A stretch of DNA of 64,000 nucleotides from Lacinutrix himadriensis (GTDB lineage: Bacteria > Bacteroidota > Bacteroidia > Flavobacteriales > Flavobacteriaceae). The DNA lies in the NCBI RefSeq assembly GCF_001418105.1, contig NZ_LIQI01000019.1:62001-126000 (forward strand), written 5' to 3'. The notes under the pieces are model-generated. The model was not told the origin of the DNA. It worked only from the letters and a program-made list of their open reading frames with translations, and searched no databases. A program made the translations under genes and the position numbers. Shown one piece after another: positions 63,745 to 64,000 of this stretch (positions within the stretch are counted from its first letter, which is position 1; the number at the start of each line of letters is the position of its first letter).

Positions 63745-63788
63745 TAAAATTAAACCACAACTCGTTGATAGTTTGTAACATTTGTCAC
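63745..63788 (-). promoter_or_regulatory. GTNAC-type activator site and -7 box, peroxiredoxin
   Basis: GTAAC-ATTT-GTCAC at 63775-63788 and, on the minus strand, TAATTTTA at 63745-63752. Centre-to-centre 33 bp; site 64 bp before the start codon. Confidence 0.62.
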
Positions 63789-63802
63789 TTAGAGGATACC
63801 AA

Positions 63803-63824
63803 ATCCTTATATAATTATAAGGAT
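63803..63824. repeat. 9-bp inverted repeat
   Basis: ATCCTTATA-TAAT-TATAAGGAT, perfect arms, between the peroxiredoxin promoter and the next gene. Could be an operator. Confidence 0.5.
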
Positions 63825-63912
63825 AATTAATAATGGATAAAAAAGTCCTAATTAATTCGAAACCTGATAAAAATCATCTTTAAAGGAAACACTATCACTT
63901 ATTTTTGTACCA

Positions 63913-64000
63913 ATGAAAATAAGCACATATATATTCGCCATTAGTTTAACCACATTGCTACTATTTAATAGTACAAGAGTGTCGTTAACCTATGCGTACT
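63913..64000 (+). CDS. N-terminus of an exported or membrane protein, partial
   Basis: ATG at 63913-63915 and 29 codons to the edge, MKISTYIFAISLTTLLLFNS then RVSLTYAY, a signal or anchor helix. An AAAGGA ribosome site lies about 20 bp upstream. Family cannot be told from this piece. Confidence 0.5.
   Translation, partial: MKISTYIFAISLTTLLLFNSTRVSLTYAY

Noticed and set aside
63900-63907. TATTTTTG as promoter of the last gene
   Set aside because: It is 5 bp before the ATG, too close to leave a leader, unless the true start is further in.
1-64000. tRNA, rRNA, riboswitch or prophage genes
   Set aside because: None recognised on reading both strands; a covariance-model search would be needed to exclude small RNAs.

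Overview
The window is AT-rich and comes from a member of the Bacteroidota, most likely a marine Flavobacteriaceae. The evidence is the gliding-motility GldF/GldG permease next to dnaN, promoters of the TAnnTTTG type, the DUF4212/acetate symporter pair, a bd oxidase with a short CydA, and GC-rich palindromic repeats between genes. No rRNA, tRNA, CRISPR array or complete insertion sequence was recognised.

Region by region. (1) 1-6305, minus strand: a three-gene operon that runs off the left edge. It encodes a 1499-residue protein with two alpha/beta-hydrolase (lipase-like) domains and a C-terminal CHAT protease, a helical-repeat protein, and a KAP-type P-loop NTPase. This looks like an NTP-dependent conflict or defence system and is the best candidate for something undescribed. 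(2) 6591-8303: a secreted beta-lactamase-fold hydrolase. (3) 8377-19236, minus: an acetate module made of a porin, DUF4212 plus ActP-type symporter, a symporter-histidine kinase fusion of the CbrA/CrbS type, a receiver-only response regulator and two acyl-CoA synthetases. A domesticated transposase-like zinc-ribbon/HTH protein lies just upstream. (4) 19914-22928: aldehyde dehydrogenase with DUF779, divergent from an AraC regulator. (5) 23477-35451: housekeeping and mixed genes (AGCS symporter, purC, phoH, SAM hydrolase, TlpA-DUF3738 lipoprotein, a fused gldFG, dnaN). (6) 35553-43706, minus: small membrane proteins, then a TolC/MFP/RND efflux operon continuing into YeeE/YedE sulfur-transport genes. 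(7) 43995-47092, plus: a membrane metal-dependent hydrolase and the NAD salvage pair pncB-pncA. (8) 47422-48878: a sulfide:quinone oxidoreductase-like gene broken by a one-base deletion. (9) 49065-60060, minus: a long run with TetR, TolC, HlyD, OsmC, two ABC ATPases, two ABC-2 permeases, a LOG-family protein, cytochrome b561, an OMPLA-like protein and an ATP-cone nuclease. (10) 60152-63711, minus: cytochrome bd oxidase and a peroxiredoxin.

How they work together. Four separate minus-strand promoters, in front of the TolC/RND/YeeE operon, the SQR-like gene, cydAB and the peroxiredoxin, carry the same inverted-repeat site GTNAC-N4-GTNAC (the right half at cydA is ATCAC). In each, the site is centred exactly 33 bp upstream of the centre of a TAnnTTTR box. 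This points to one Crp/Fnr-type activator, not encoded here, that links sulfur handling, efflux, microaerobic respiration and peroxide defence. The ABC export operon has its own clear TetR operator (TTAACCA-AG-TGGTTAA) abutting a -7 box. In the acetate module a 17-bp word is shared by two promoter regions and may be the target of the module's regulator.
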